Assembly: GCA_964204605.1 (NCBI GenBank)
Contig: OZ123195.1
Coordinates: 1,612,001-1,676,000, forward strand
Length of the DNA stretch: 64,000 nucleotides
Direction: 5' to 3'
Origin: UBA961 sp014191195
GTDB taxonomy: Bacteria; Bacteroidota; Ignavibacteria; Kapaibacteriales; UBA961
Of this stretch, positions 26,399 to 35,388 are shown piece after piece. The translations under genes were made by a program, and so were the position numbers. The notes beneath the pieces were generated by a model. It made no database searches. It was not told the origin of the DNA and saw only the letters and a program-made list of their open reading frames with translations. Positions within the stretch are counted from its first letter, which is position 1. The number at the start of each line of letters is the position of its first letter.

Positions 26399-27373
26399 TT
26401 AATATCTTAACATGATAGAAGTTCTGGTTCCCACTAAGTATGTACTCCAATGAGAATTGTGTAATATTGGTGTTAGTGGCATTTGAACAAAACCTTCAAT
26501 TCCTACTCCAATTGGACCAAACATTAATTGCCATCCAAGTGAATATTCTATTCTATATCTAAATGATTGTAATTCCTTTAATCTTTTATCTTGTTCTAAT
26601 ATGATAACATTACTTCCATTTGAATAGCGTATATACTCCCTATCACTCATTATTGTTGATGAATATATCTGATTAGAATATGCCATAAAACCACCTATAA
26701 CACCAATGCTGGTGGTATATACAGAATATACTTGCATATCAGCCACTGTTAGATATGCACCATAAATTGAGAATTCAAGTCCTGCAGAAATATTTACCTC
26801 ATATTCTTTTAAAAATATAGTATGCAATTCTTCTAATGGTTTTTTTTGTCCATTTATTCCTACATATGACTTTGTTTTATCAATTGCATATACAGTAGAA
26901 TTTGTACTTAATAGATCTGTTCCTATTCTTAGAACTGTCTGTAATGGTTGTATTGAAATTCTTCTTCGTATTCCTATGCTCCACAAATCATCCTCTGGTA
27001 TATCATCATCAGTTTCTTCCATAGTAAATGGATATAGGGTTTGAACATCTTTTTTAACAAATGGATGAGAAGATCTAAACTCTAAATCTGGATATATAAA
27101 ACTATTGCTTTTTACAGGTAAGCTACTTAGATATATACCATCCATAAAAAATGGTGTTCCCATGCCGGTAATATCTAATGTAGAAATAGTTGGTATCGAT
27201 GGAAACCAACCATAAGAAGACTCTGCATTAAAATCTGATTCAACTGTGAATGCTTCAGGTTTTAATTCTTCCAGATTTATTTTTGGTTTTCTTGTAGAAT
27301 CTCTTTTTACAGTTTCTTGTCCAAAAGCAATAAATGAGCTACACAATAAACACATTATATATAAATAAATCAT
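26399..27373 (-). CDS. Putative envelope protein of the VWA-OmpA operon
   Basis: About 324 residues from ATG 27373 (MIYLYIMCLLCSSF), chosen because it overlaps the upstream stop as ATGA and has GGAG upstream. A signal peptide is followed by a beta-rich protein with many Tyr and Ser strands (SIGIRRRISIQPLQTVLRIGTD, EVNISAGLEFSIYGAYL, FRYRIEYSLGWQLMFGPIGVGIEGFV) and a terminal TRTSIMLRY. This looks like an outer-membrane barrel, but no family is recognised. It is third and last in the operon with the VWA-OmpA lipoprotein and the T9SS-tailed protein, suggesting that all three act together at the cell surface. Confidence 0.6.
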   Translation of the reverse strand: MIYLYIMCLLCSSFIAFGQETVKRDSTRKPKINLEELKPEAFTVESDFNAESSYGWFPSIPTISTLDITGMGTPFFMDGIYLSSLPVKSNSFIYPDLEFRSSHPFVKKDVQTLYPFTMEETDDDIPEDDLWSIGIRRRISIQPLQTVLRIGTDLLSTNSTVYAIDKTKSYVGINGQKKPLEELHTIFLKEYEVNISAGLEFSIYGAYLTVADMQVYSVYTTSIGVIGGFMAYSNQIYSSTIMSDREYIRYSNGSNVIILEQDKRLKELQSFRYRIEYSLGWQLMFGPIGVGIEGFVQMPLTPILHNSHWSTYLVGTRTSIMLRY

Positions 27374-28050
27374 GGAGAAACACTCCATTTTTTTACAATC
27401 TCTCCAGAATTTGTTTGTATATGAAAGAAATAGACTCCTGGGCTTTGTATATAAGGTAAAATTTCCCAAGACCATTGATATTGTCCTGAAAAAGCTTGAA
27501 AAAACTTCTCTTTATATAGTGTTCTTCCAAGAATATCCAATATCTGAATTGATATATCAGATGGCCTATCTATGCGATAAAACCAAGTAGTTATTTGATG
27601 AGTAGAAACTGGATTAGGAATATTATCAGAAACAGCTGCAATTCTAATATATGGAAGTGGTGTATATAATGACTTCACAAACACTTGTTGCACAGTATCT
27701 AGAATTATGGCTCTATTTTGTATTATCTGAATATGCATTGTTGTTATGCTATCAGTTCCTGCCAAAGGGCTTATATATACATTCACTTTACCAATTTCTT
27801 TAGTGAAGAATATAATACTATCATTATATAAACTATTAATTATTATAGGTTTATCATTGATTGAAAGTGAATCAATAAATAACATTGTGGGATTAGCAAT
27901 GGAAATTTTCCATGATAATGAATCGTCACTTGTGGACGGATATTCATATATATAACTTTTGCCTAATGACAGCGTATCATTTGCAAATCCATCCGAATAA
28001 ACAAGGAAGATAATGGATACGAGAACACAATAAAAAAAAGAAGCCTGCAT
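27370..28050 (-). CDS. Secreted protein with T9SS/FlgD-like tail
   Basis: A 226-residue protein with a signal peptide (FFYCVLVSIIFLVYSDGFA) and a beta-rich body. The last 70 residues (DNIPNPVSTHQITTWFYRIDRPSDISIQILDILGRTLYKE...SPGVYFFHIQTNSGE) are a FlgD-like T9SS sorting domain. Function of the body is not recognised. The start is 1 base after the VWA-OmpA stop and the stop overlaps the next gene by 4 bases (ATGA), so these three genes form one operon. Confidence 0.75.
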   Translation of the reverse strand: MQASFFYCVLVSIIFLVYSDGFANDTLSLGKSYIYEYPSTSDDSLSWKISIANPTMLFIDSLSINDKPIIINSLYNDSIIFFTKEIGKVNVYISPLAGTDSITTMHIQIIQNRAIILDTVQQVFVKSLYTPLPYIRIAAVSDNIPNPVSTHQITTWFYRIDRPSDISIQILDILGRTLYKEKFFQAFSGQYQWSWEILPYIQSPGVYFFHIQTNSGEIVKKWSVSP

Positions 28051-28051
28051 A

Positions 28052-29692
28052 TTATTTCCTTATCATTATAAATTCGGTTCTTCTATTTTGTTTTCTTTGT
28101 TCTTCATTTTCATTTGAATATAATGGCTCAGATTCTCCCATTCCTTTAGGAATTAATCTATTTTTCATGATGCCTTTTTGTACAATAGCTGATGCAACTG
28201 ATTGTGCCCTAGCCAAAGAAAGATCCATATTATTATTTTCGGTTCCAATATTATCTGTATGCCCCCGAATCTCTATGATTAATTCTGGATTATTATTCAT
28301 TGCTAATACTATTTCATCAATGATTTGTTCATTTCCAGCAGACATAATCGATGTGCCACTTTCGAACTGAATATTTGCTAAATGAATAGAACCTTTATTT
28401 TCATAAAACTGAAATAAAGATTTATCATAATATCCATGTGTATATCCAACTATGTCTTTCCTTAGTTGAACAAATAGTCCAATTTTATGAATATCAGCAG
28501 ATTTTGGTGGTTTATATGAAATACGATAATGATTTTTTATACTTTTTACTATATCAGCTAATACATATGGAAACTCTTTAATTGTGTAGATTCTATACAT
28601 TTTACCTCCGGTAGCTGAAGATAGTTTTTTGAGAGGCTTTTCATCTGTCATGCCATATGCAATAGAAAATATTGGAATATTTTGTGCTCTACTTAGTCTG
28701 ATAATGCTATCTTCTTGAATCTTTGAAGAATTATCACCTCCATCGCTAAATAAAACGATAATACGTTGATGCATTGAAACTTTCTTTAATTCCTCAATTC
28801 CTGCAGCTGTACCATCATATAAGGCCGTACCACCTCCATAACTGTTAGTAGAATCTTTTTTAAAACTAGAATTTCCATTAAAGCCTATAGATAAAACCGA
28901 GGAATAATTTCTTAAACCATCTATTTTAAATAGCGAAGTATATGTTTGATAATTATTCATTAATGGTACTTCAGTAAATATCTTAGATGTGAATTTAATA
29001 ACAGATATATAATCTTCATCATATAACATATCCATTGTATTACGTACAGCTTCTTGTAATTTAATTGCACGTGAATTTCCCATAGAAGGAGAATGGTCTA
29101 AAACAAAAGATATTGCTAATGGATTTCTTTGATCTTCTCTAATTTCCTTAACTGAAAATGATCCTACTTTGCTTTTTTTATAAGAAACTGAGCTAGAATC
29201 TATAAGTGATTTCCATATTATACTTGGGGTTTTGGGTGTAACAACAATACCTTTATCACCAGCTAATCCTTTAATGAAATGTCCAGAAGAATCAGTTACT
29301 TTTACAAGCATTATGATTGAGTCTGGATAATGAGAAACATCAATCCTGATTATTGATGTTTGAATTCCCTGATGAGATATACTTTGATTATTCGTAGAGA
29401 TTTCTTGTATAGTTGGTGATATCTGATTTTGCTGAATAGTATCATCAAATGTCTGAGAATTAAATCCTAATGAAGAAAATAAAGAGTCATTCCATAAAGC
29501 TGATTGAGATGAAAATGGATATTGATAAAGCAATGAATCAAACATAATTTCTGATGTCTGATATACAGGACGATATCCCTTGGGTGGCTGTAATTCCTTG
29601 ATTTGTTGTACCATCATATGTGGACATCCAATAAGTAGAAATACCAATAGAAAAGGAATACACTTCAGGAATATACGATGCATTAAAAGCAT
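28052..29692 (-). CDS. VWA-domain lipoprotein with OmpA peptidoglycan-binding domain
   Basis: A 546-residue protein with a lipoprotein signal (FLLVFLLIGC). The middle holds a von Willebrand A domain: the metal-ion motif DHSPSMG (DxSxS), VIKFTSK, a Thr/Gly patch, and LFSDGGDNSS, a ligand-binding fold often used in surface adhesion or complex assembly. The C-terminal 120 residues are an OmpA-like peptidoglycan-binding domain (IIEIRGHTDNIGTENNNMDLSLARAQSVASAI), ending in RRTEFIMI. The protein should sit in the envelope and bind the cell wall. First gene of the operon 29692-26399, divergent from cystathionine beta-synthase. Confidence 0.85.
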   Translation of the reverse strand: MLLMHRIFLKCIPFLLVFLLIGCPHMMVQQIKELQPPKGYRPVYQTSEIMFDSLLYQYPFSSQSALWNDSLFSSLGFNSQTFDDTIQQNQISPTIQEISTNNQSISHQGIQTSIIRIDVSHYPDSIIMLVKVTDSSGHFIKGLAGDKGIVVTPKTPSIIWKSLIDSSSVSYKKSKVGSFSVKEIREDQRNPLAISFVLDHSPSMGNSRAIKLQEAVRNTMDMLYDEDYISVIKFTSKIFTEVPLMNNYQTYTSLFKIDGLRNYSSVLSIGFNGNSSFKKDSTNSYGGGTALYDGTAAGIEELKKVSMHQRIIVLFSDGGDNSSKIQEDSIIRLSRAQNIPIFSIAYGMTDEKPLKKLSSATGGKMYRIYTIKEFPYVLADIVKSIKNHYRISYKPPKSADIHKIGLFVQLRKDIVGYTHGYYDKSLFQFYENKGSIHLANIQFESGTSIMSAGNEQIIDEIVLAMNNNPELIIEIRGHTDNIGTENNNMDLSLARAQSVASAIVQKGIMKNRLIPKGMGESEPLYSNENEEQRKQNRRTEFIMIRK

Positions 29693-29805
29693 GGAGTTGG
29701 CATCAAATAATAGATTAAACTAAATATCATAAGTAAAAAGTATATAATTAGTGAAAATAAAACAGTAGTTATTACACCTTAAGCTCACTTTATCAAGTAA
29801 ACTCG

Positions 29806-29813
29806 TACTTTTG
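29806..29813 (+). promoter_or_regulatory. Bacteroidota-type -7 box before cystathionine beta-synthase
   Basis: TACTTTTG fits the Bacteroidota -7 consensus TAnnTTTG and lies about 33 bases before the start codon at 29846. No clear -33 TTG box was found, so this is a candidate only. Confidence 0.4.
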
Positions 29814-29845
29814 TTCAATTCTTTCAATAATTTCAGTTAATATTT

Positions 29846-31207
29846 ATGAATGTTCATTCCAGTATTTTAAGTTTAATTGGTAATACACCTTTAGTTCGCT
29901 TGAATTCTGTAGCCAAAGATATTCCAGCACAGATTTATGTAAAATTAGAAAGTAGAAATCCTGGTGGATCTGTAAAAGATAGAATTGGCATAGCAATGCT
30001 AGAAGCCGCCGAGGCTGAGGGAAAAATTAAACCAGGTGGATTAATTGTAGAACCTACAAGTGGCAATACAGGAATTGGCCTTGCTTTAGCAGCAATTTTA
30101 AAAGGATATTCATGTTTATTTGTGATGTCTGATAAAGCCTCACAAGAAAGAGTTAAATATTTAAAAGCCATTGGAGCAGATGTTTTAATTGTATCAAGTG
30201 CAGCAAAAGCTGATTCACCTGAATATTATTTTAATACCGCATTAAGATTATCCCAAGAGATTCCAAATGCAATCATGCTGAATCAATATGATTATCAAGC
30301 AAATCCTGCAATTCATGAAGCTACAACAGGACCAGAAATTTGGAATGATACAGATGGAATGGTAACTCATTTTATTGCTGGTATTGGTACTGGTGGTACA
30401 ATTACAGGTACTTCCAGATATTTAAAAAAACAGAATCCTAATATCAAAATAATTGCTGCAGACCCAACAGGTTCTTGCATTAAAGCCTTTAAAGAAACAG
30501 GCAAATTAGTAGAAGCTTTGCCCTACTTAATCGAAGGTGTTGGACAAGAACGCATACCTGGAAATTTAGATATAGATCTTATCGATGAAATTGTGAATAT
30601 TAATGATAAAGAAGCATTTTCTATTGCAAGACGCTTAGCTAGAGAAGAAGGGATATTTTGTGGTGGATCTAGTGGAATGAATGTTGCTGCAGCCCTGAAA
30701 ATAGGAAAAAATCTTACTGAAAAAGATATCGTTGTAGTAATTATCTGTGATACTGGAGAAAGATATTTAACTAAACATCATTCCGATGAATGGTTAAAAG
30801 AAAAGAATTTGTTAGATGAAGATAAAATGTCTGTAAAAACAGCATTGTCTGTTAAATCAAATCAAAGATTATTAGCACATCTTCTATCAATTTCTCCAGA
30901 TGATACTGTTGAACAAGCATTACAATTAATGCAAGAAAATGAAATTTCTGAATTACCAGTTTTTGAGAATGGTAAGCCAATTGGAACTGTTCGTGACAAT
31001 AAACTAATGTCTAAAGTTATTTCAAATCGATCCTTTTTGGCTAAACAGATATCAGAAATCATGGAAAATCCTATGCCAATTATAGATTCACATGCTGATA
31101 TTCAATCTGCAATTATTGCTTTAAAAGATAATCATGCTGTATTGGTTTCTGATTTTGGAAAGATAACAGGAATACTAACTAGACATGATATTCTTGAATT
31201 TATTTAA
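29846..31207 (+). CDS. cbs: Cystathionine beta-synthase (cysteine synthase family) with CBS domains
   Basis: A 453-residue PLP enzyme of fold-type II that joins serine and homocysteine to cystathionine. The N-terminus contains GNTPLVRL and the PLP lysine Lys44 in GGSVKDRIG; SGNTGIGLA and GTGTGGTITG bind the cofactor and substrate. Residues about 330-453 form two CBS modules, usually regulatory adenosine-binding domains. Without testing, O-acetylserine sulfhydrylase activity cannot be excluded, but the CBS pair favours cystathionine synthase. The next gene starts 6 bases downstream. It fits with the methionine synthase genes nearby. Confidence 0.88.
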   Translation: MNVHSSILSLIGNTPLVRLNSVAKDIPAQIYVKLESRNPGGSVKDRIGIAMLEAAEAEGKIKPGGLIVEPTSGNTGIGLALAAILKGYSCLFVMSDKASQERVKYLKAIGADVLIVSSAAKADSPEYYFNTALRLSQEIPNAIMLNQYDYQANPAIHEATTGPEIWNDTDGMVTHFIAGIGTGGTITGTSRYLKKQNPNIKIIAADPTGSCIKAFKETGKLVEALPYLIEGVGQERIPGNLDIDLIDEIVNINDKEAFSIARRLAREEGIFCGGSSGMNVAAALKIGKNLTEKDIVVVIICDTGERYLTKHHSDEWLKEKNLLDEDKMSVKTALSVKSNQRLLAHLLSISPDDTVEQALQLMQENEISELPVFENGKPIGTVRDNKLMSKVISNRSFLAKQISEIMENPMPIIDSHADIQSAIIALKDNHAVLVSDFGKITGILTRHDILEFI

Positions 31208-31213
31208 TATTCT

Positions 31214-31669
31214 ATGATTGATATTGTTTTAGCAATAGGCCTAGTTATAAGTACTGTGATAGGGATGGAATGTATTGCTTGGACTGTACATAAATATCTC
31301 ATGCATGGCCCTTTGTGGTTTATTCATAAAACCCATCATCAAGCAAGAAAAGGTCTGTTTGAGTTCAATGATATATTTGGAATATTCTTTGCAATTATTG
31401 CAATTGGATGCATTCTTCAAGGAGTTATAACTGATAATTCCATGATGCTATCTATTGGGATTGGTATTACTTTATATGGTTTTTTATACTTTTTTGCTCA
31501 TGACATTATTGTTCATCAAAGAGTAAAAATGTTTGCTAAATCTACGAATTCATATATTCTTGCTTTAAAAAAAGCCCATAGAATTCATCATAAAACCCTT
31601 ACCAAAAAGAATGCTGAAGAATTTGGGTTTTTATTTGTAAAAAAAGAATATATACATCGATCTAAATAA
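31214..31669 (+). CDS. crtZ: Beta-carotene hydroxylase-like membrane protein
   Basis: A 151-residue integral membrane di-iron hydroxylase of the CrtZ/fatty acid hydroxylase superfamily. Its four His motifs are visible in order: HKYLMH, HKTHH, HDIIVHQR and HRIHHK. CrtZ length (about 160) and spacing fit well, so it probably converts beta-carotene to zeaxanthin. It starts 6 bases after cystathionine beta-synthase, so it is probably co-transcribed although no functional link is obvious. It runs tail-to-tail with the gene at 31673. Confidence 0.85.
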   Translation: MIDIVLAIGLVISTVIGMECIAWTVHKYLMHGPLWFIHKTHHQARKGLFEFNDIFGIFFAIIAIGCILQGVITDNSMMLSIGIGITLYGFLYFFAHDIIVHQRVKMFAKSTNSYILALKKAHRIHHKTLTKKNAEEFGFLFVKKEYIHRSK

Positions 31670-31672
31670 CTA

Positions 31673-32374
31673 TTATTTACTTTTAGGTACGTTTTCTTCT
31701 GTCTTATGTGTGGTATTTTTTGATTCTATGATGGTAATATCAGGGGGAATAGTAAAAACAGAATTATCGATAATTTTATTTTCTTCAAATTTTACAGCAT
31801 ATGTTTCCATTGGAATACCTGCTGTTAATGCTTCACTTTTTAATAAGATATTATTCCACACAGAGTATGTTCCCAGTAATGGCAAAGTTGGATGTTGTAA
31901 AGACCAAACATCACATACATAGCCCAGAACTGTGTCTTTGTCTAGCGTTTTCTTTAAACCAATGGATTGAGAAATTGAATCACTTAAAGCATTAAAATTA
32001 ATACCTCCAGCATCTATATAAGAGTCTAAAGACATCTTTTTGGCAGTCCCTTCTTCCATATCAATAGATATCAATGTACCTTCTACAATGATACTTTTAG
32101 TATGTACTTTCAGTTTTAATCCTTCGTCTGCAATTCTATACCCAATAGACTCAGTTACTTCTTTTTTGCCATAATCATCAAATAATACTGTGATTTTTGT
32201 GCGCATTCCTTGCATTTCTGAAAAAAGAAGAATTTCTCCAGATTTAATAGTGTATTTATTTTTGACAGTTTGTGATGCAATGTCTTTCTTTTGTTTTTTG
32301 CTGATCTTTTGAGAATATGTATTATTAAATACTAGAAAAAGAACTGCAAAACACATGATTAGGTAATTCTTCAT
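31673..32374 (-). CDS. Secreted protein, DUF4412-like
   Basis: A 233-residue protein with a signal peptide (YLIMCFAVLFLVFNNTYSQ). The body (KSGEILLFSEMQGMRTKITVLFDDYGKKEVTES ... DKDTVLGYVCDVWSLQ ... NILLKSEA) has the layout of DUF4412-type proteins of unknown function in Bacteroidota; assignment is tentative. It is the last gene of the S9-M15 operon, 19 bases after the M15 peptidase, and ends in a short Lys-rich tail (ENVPKSK). Its location suggests an envelope or periplasmic role. Confidence 0.55.
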   Translation of the reverse strand: MKNYLIMCFAVLFLVFNNTYSQKISKKQKKDIASQTVKNKYTIKSGEILLFSEMQGMRTKITVLFDDYGKKEVTESIGYRIADEGLKLKVHTKSIIVEGTLISIDMEEGTAKKMSLDSYIDAGGINFNALSDSISQSIGLKKTLDKDTVLGYVCDVWSLQHPTLPLLGTYSVWNNILLKSEALTAGIPMETYAVKFEENKIIDNSVFTIPPDITIIESKNTTHKTEENVPKSK

Positions 32375-32393
32375 AAGTGGTTTTTTTATTGGT

Positions 32394-33158
32394 TTACTTT
32401 GATGTATTAAAAATTAATTCTGGCCGATATTCAAAATGCATAGTATCATAATGATACCATTTACCGCCCCAAATAAATCCATGTTTTTCAAATATCTGCA
32501 CTAATTTTAAAGGTATAGAATTTTTATACTTTACATGTGCATCTTCATTTGTGCAATCACAATCCCATTGCCAATAATGAGAAAAAGATGTATTAATGTC
32601 AATTGTCATTCCAAAACTATGCATACTAATTCTTGATGTACCAGCAATATTTCTCCAATTGAATGTACCACCAATATTTTTAATATACTTTGCAAATTCT
32701 GGATGCTTATCGATATCTGCCGATAGCTGTTTCACTTTATCTGCTATTCCATTTACATTGGTTATTCTGATGGTTTGTCCTGCAATTTTTGGACACCATG
32801 CGATACTTTTTAAATTTGTTCTAACAGATTCCTTTTTTGAGCCATATATTTTTTTAAAAAACTCTTCATTTCTTATTCTACCTGGATCGAAGTTTGCTTC
32901 TAATGGTTTAAAAGAAGTATCGGTACTATATGCATATGTAAATTGGTCTTCTAAATCTGGATTTTTCAGTAATTCTTTAAAAGATTTCTTTTTTCCATCA
33001 TCGTATAGTAAACTTGAACCATCTTTAAATATAATTCTATTGTTTTCATATGTTTTAATCTGAGGATAATTATCAATTAATGCTTTAGCACCTTTGGGAA
33101 TTTCTTCTGATTTACATATGAGAGTAAAGCTTAATAAGCAGAAAAGTAATGTTTTCAT
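32394..33158 (-). CDS. M15-family peptidase (peptidoglycan carboxypeptidase-like)
   Basis: A 254-residue secreted zinc peptidase related to VanY/L-alanyl-D-glutamate peptidases. The zinc motifs are SMHSFGMTIDIN (HxxxxxxD) and the closing His in WYHYDTMHFEYRPE. A signal peptide (LLFCLLSFTLICKS) sends it to the periplasm, where it probably trims peptide stems of peptidoglycan. It starts 12 bases after the S9 peptidase stop, so the two are co-transcribed. Length fits; the C-terminus contains an unusual WQWDCDCTNEDAHV insertion with two cysteines. Confidence 0.85.
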   Translation of the reverse strand: MKTLLFCLLSFTLICKSEEIPKGAKALIDNYPQIKTYENNRIIFKDGSSLLYDDGKKKSFKELLKNPDLEDQFTYAYSTDTSFKPLEANFDPGRIRNEEFFKKIYGSKKESVRTNLKSIAWCPKIAGQTIRITNVNGIADKVKQLSADIDKHPEFAKYIKNIGGTFNWRNIAGTSRISMHSFGMTIDINTSFSHYWQWDCDCTNEDAHVKYKNSIPLKLVQIFEKHGFIWGGKWYHYDTMHFEYRPELIFNTSK

Positions 33159-33170
33159 AGATTCCCTCGA

Positions 33171-35252
33171 TTATTTCATTTGAAGGCGACTCATAATATA
33201 GCGCCAATAAAAAGCTTGATCTTCAATCATTTGGGCCATAGATTTTCCAGAACCATGTCCACTATCATAATCTACATATAGCATAATAGGACTTTTCTGT
33301 TCAGGTTTTTGCTGTGCTAAAGCAACAAATTTCTTTCCATGTAATGGGTCAACTCTGGAGTCATTTTCTCCAACTGTAACTAACATTTCTGGCAATGGAA
33401 CTCCATGTTTCATAGAATGATATGGTGAATAGCTTAAAAGATTGCCAAAATCTTCTTGTTTTTCGGGATCTCCATATTCAGGAATCCAGAATCTGGCTAT
33501 TTGAAATTTATGATAACGTATCATATCTAATAATGGAACTTGGCATATAATTGCTCGATATAAATCAGGCCTTTGGGTAGCAATAGCCCCCATAAGAAGT
33601 CCACCATTAGAGCCACCACGCGCAACAATTTTTGATGGATTCGTATATTTATTTTTTATTAGCCATTCTGTTGCAGCAATAAAATCATCGAATGTATGTT
33701 GTTTCTTTTGTAGCATTCCATCTTGATGCCAGCTTTCTCCATATTCATTTCCGCCTCGTAAACCAGTACTTACCCAAATGCCACCTCTTTTTAAAAAAGA
33801 TGCATTATAGCCAACAAATGAGGGTGATATACCGATATTAAAACCACCATAGCCTGTAATTAGTACGGGATTATTCCCATTTAATTGTAAGTCTTTTTTA
33901 TGGACAATAAACATAGGAATACGTTTATTATCTTTAGACTCATAAAAATGTATATCTGCTGTAATATCAGATAGATCTACTGGTACAGATTCTTGATAAT
34001 AAAATGTCCAATTGAGTGTATTGCCATCCACTTTATACATTTTAGCTGGCGCAGTAAAAGTAGATATAGTTATATATAACAGATTTTTATCTCTATCATA
34101 ACTCATTCCAGATACATTGCCAAATTCAGGTAATTCGAGTTCTTTATGATAATTTCCTTGTAAATCATAGACTTTCAGTCTTGTCATTATTTCTTTTTTA
34201 TCTTGAACGATTATCCATGAATTTGTAATCTCGAATCCATCTATTACTGTTTCTCCTTCAGGAATCAAAGTAGTTGCTGTAGCAAATTCTGGACTATTCG
34301 CATTGGATTTCATCACCTTAAAATTGGGTGCATGATCATTTGTCATCCAATAAATATCATTATTCCTAAATTCAGGATATGCTTTGTATTCTTTACTTGA
34401 ATAAATTGTTCTAGGATTTTCATTACTCTGTATAGTTCGAAACTTAATTGTATTTGTATAAAAATCGCCTTCTCCCCATACTTGAAAATCTTCATATTCT
34501 GTTTCATAAATCCAAGCAGAGATCTTTGCATCGGAAGGTTCAACAAGTTTTTGTGCAGTTATAGGGTTTTGTCCTATAGTATGAAGATAAACTGCTAATG
34601 GACTTTGTTTATCGATTAACTCTTTTGTTCTAGGGGTAATAAAAGCTTTTGATTCATCTTTTGCCCAAGAAAAAGATCCAATACCATATAATGTTTCCCC
34701 TATTTGTTTTCCAGTCTTTGTATCTATAATTCTAATATCTGTTATTTCGGCACCCTTACTTTGAGTACCAATAGCTACCTTTGAAGCATTTTTATTATAG
34801 GTTATAGATGTAATTGAAGTTTTACCTGATGGATCTAATAATACAGGATCAAAAATCTTGATCTCTTCGCCATTTAATATAGTATATAATGAAAACTGTA
34901 ATTCACCTTTTTTCTTTTTGGAGATAAATTCTCTGTCTTTTTTTAATCTTGGCGGAGAAGACATTTCCCTATCAAATAATGCTTTGATTTCTTGATCGAG
35001 TCCAGGGATATCAGGCGCTGTTTTTTTTATAAAATCTACTGTTGCATCATGCTGTTTACGTGTCCAATCAATCACATCAGTTTGATTCTTATCTTCTAGC
35101 CATCTAAAATGGTCTGTTAATTCAATTCCATGAATATGTTCTTTAACCGTATTTTTTGTTGTTGGTATAACCGTAAATTCTTGAGCATGTGAATTCATAA
35201 TAAAAAAGATATGTTCTAAAAGAAACCAGACTAAAAAAATTATTGTTTTCAT
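33171..35252 (-). CDS. Prolyl oligopeptidase family serine peptidase
   Basis: A 693-residue S9A enzyme. The N-terminus has a signal peptide (IIFLVWFLLEHIFFIMNSHAQ), so it is exported, then a beta-propeller region that gates the active site (FRWLEDKN, KNASKVAIGTQSKG, WAKDESKAF). The C-terminal alpha/beta-hydrolase contains GGYGGFN-type oxyanion features, catalytic Ser548 in ARGGSNGGLLM, Asp in ENDSRVDPLH and His666 in DSGHGSG, the expected triad. Length is normal for prolyl endopeptidase. It probably cleaves short Pro-containing peptides in the periplasm. First gene of an operon with the M15 peptidase. Confidence 0.95.
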   Translation of the reverse strand: MKTIIFLVWFLLEHIFFIMNSHAQEFTVIPTTKNTVKEHIHGIELTDHFRWLEDKNQTDVIDWTRKQHDATVDFIKKTAPDIPGLDQEIKALFDREMSSPPRLKKDREFISKKKKGELQFSLYTILNGEEIKIFDPVLLDPSGKTSITSITYNKNASKVAIGTQSKGAEITDIRIIDTKTGKQIGETLYGIGSFSWAKDESKAFITPRTKELIDKQSPLAVYLHTIGQNPITAQKLVEPSDAKISAWIYETEYEDFQVWGEGDFYTNTIKFRTIQSNENPRTIYSSKEYKAYPEFRNNDIYWMTNDHAPNFKVMKSNANSPEFATATTLIPEGETVIDGFEITNSWIIVQDKKEIMTRLKVYDLQGNYHKELELPEFGNVSGMSYDRDKNLLYITISTFTAPAKMYKVDGNTLNWTFYYQESVPVDLSDITADIHFYESKDNKRIPMFIVHKKDLQLNGNNPVLITGYGGFNIGISPSFVGYNASFLKRGGIWVSTGLRGGNEYGESWHQDGMLQKKQHTFDDFIAATEWLIKNKYTNPSKIVARGGSNGGLLMGAIATQRPDLYRAIICQVPLLDMIRYHKFQIARFWIPEYGDPEKQEDFGNLLSYSPYHSMKHGVPLPEMLVTVGENDSRVDPLHGKKFVALAQQKPEQKSPIMLYVDYDSGHGSGKSMAQMIEDQAFYWRYIMSRLQMK

Positions 35253-35350
35253 GTATATGTTCCATAATGAATATGTAAAAATACTGATTTCCTTATTGTT
35301 TACAGGTACATTCCTTAGAGAATAAGGTACATTCAGGCACTATAATTATG

Positions 35351-35358
35351 TATTTTTG
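35351..35358 (+). promoter_or_regulatory. Bacteroidota-type -7 box before methionine synthase
   Basis: TATTTTTG fits TAnnTTTG and lies 30 bases before the start at 35389. A weak -33 element is possible, so it is a candidate promoter. Confidence 0.4.
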
Positions 35359-35388
35359 CATCAACTTTGAATATTAAAAGCATAAAAC

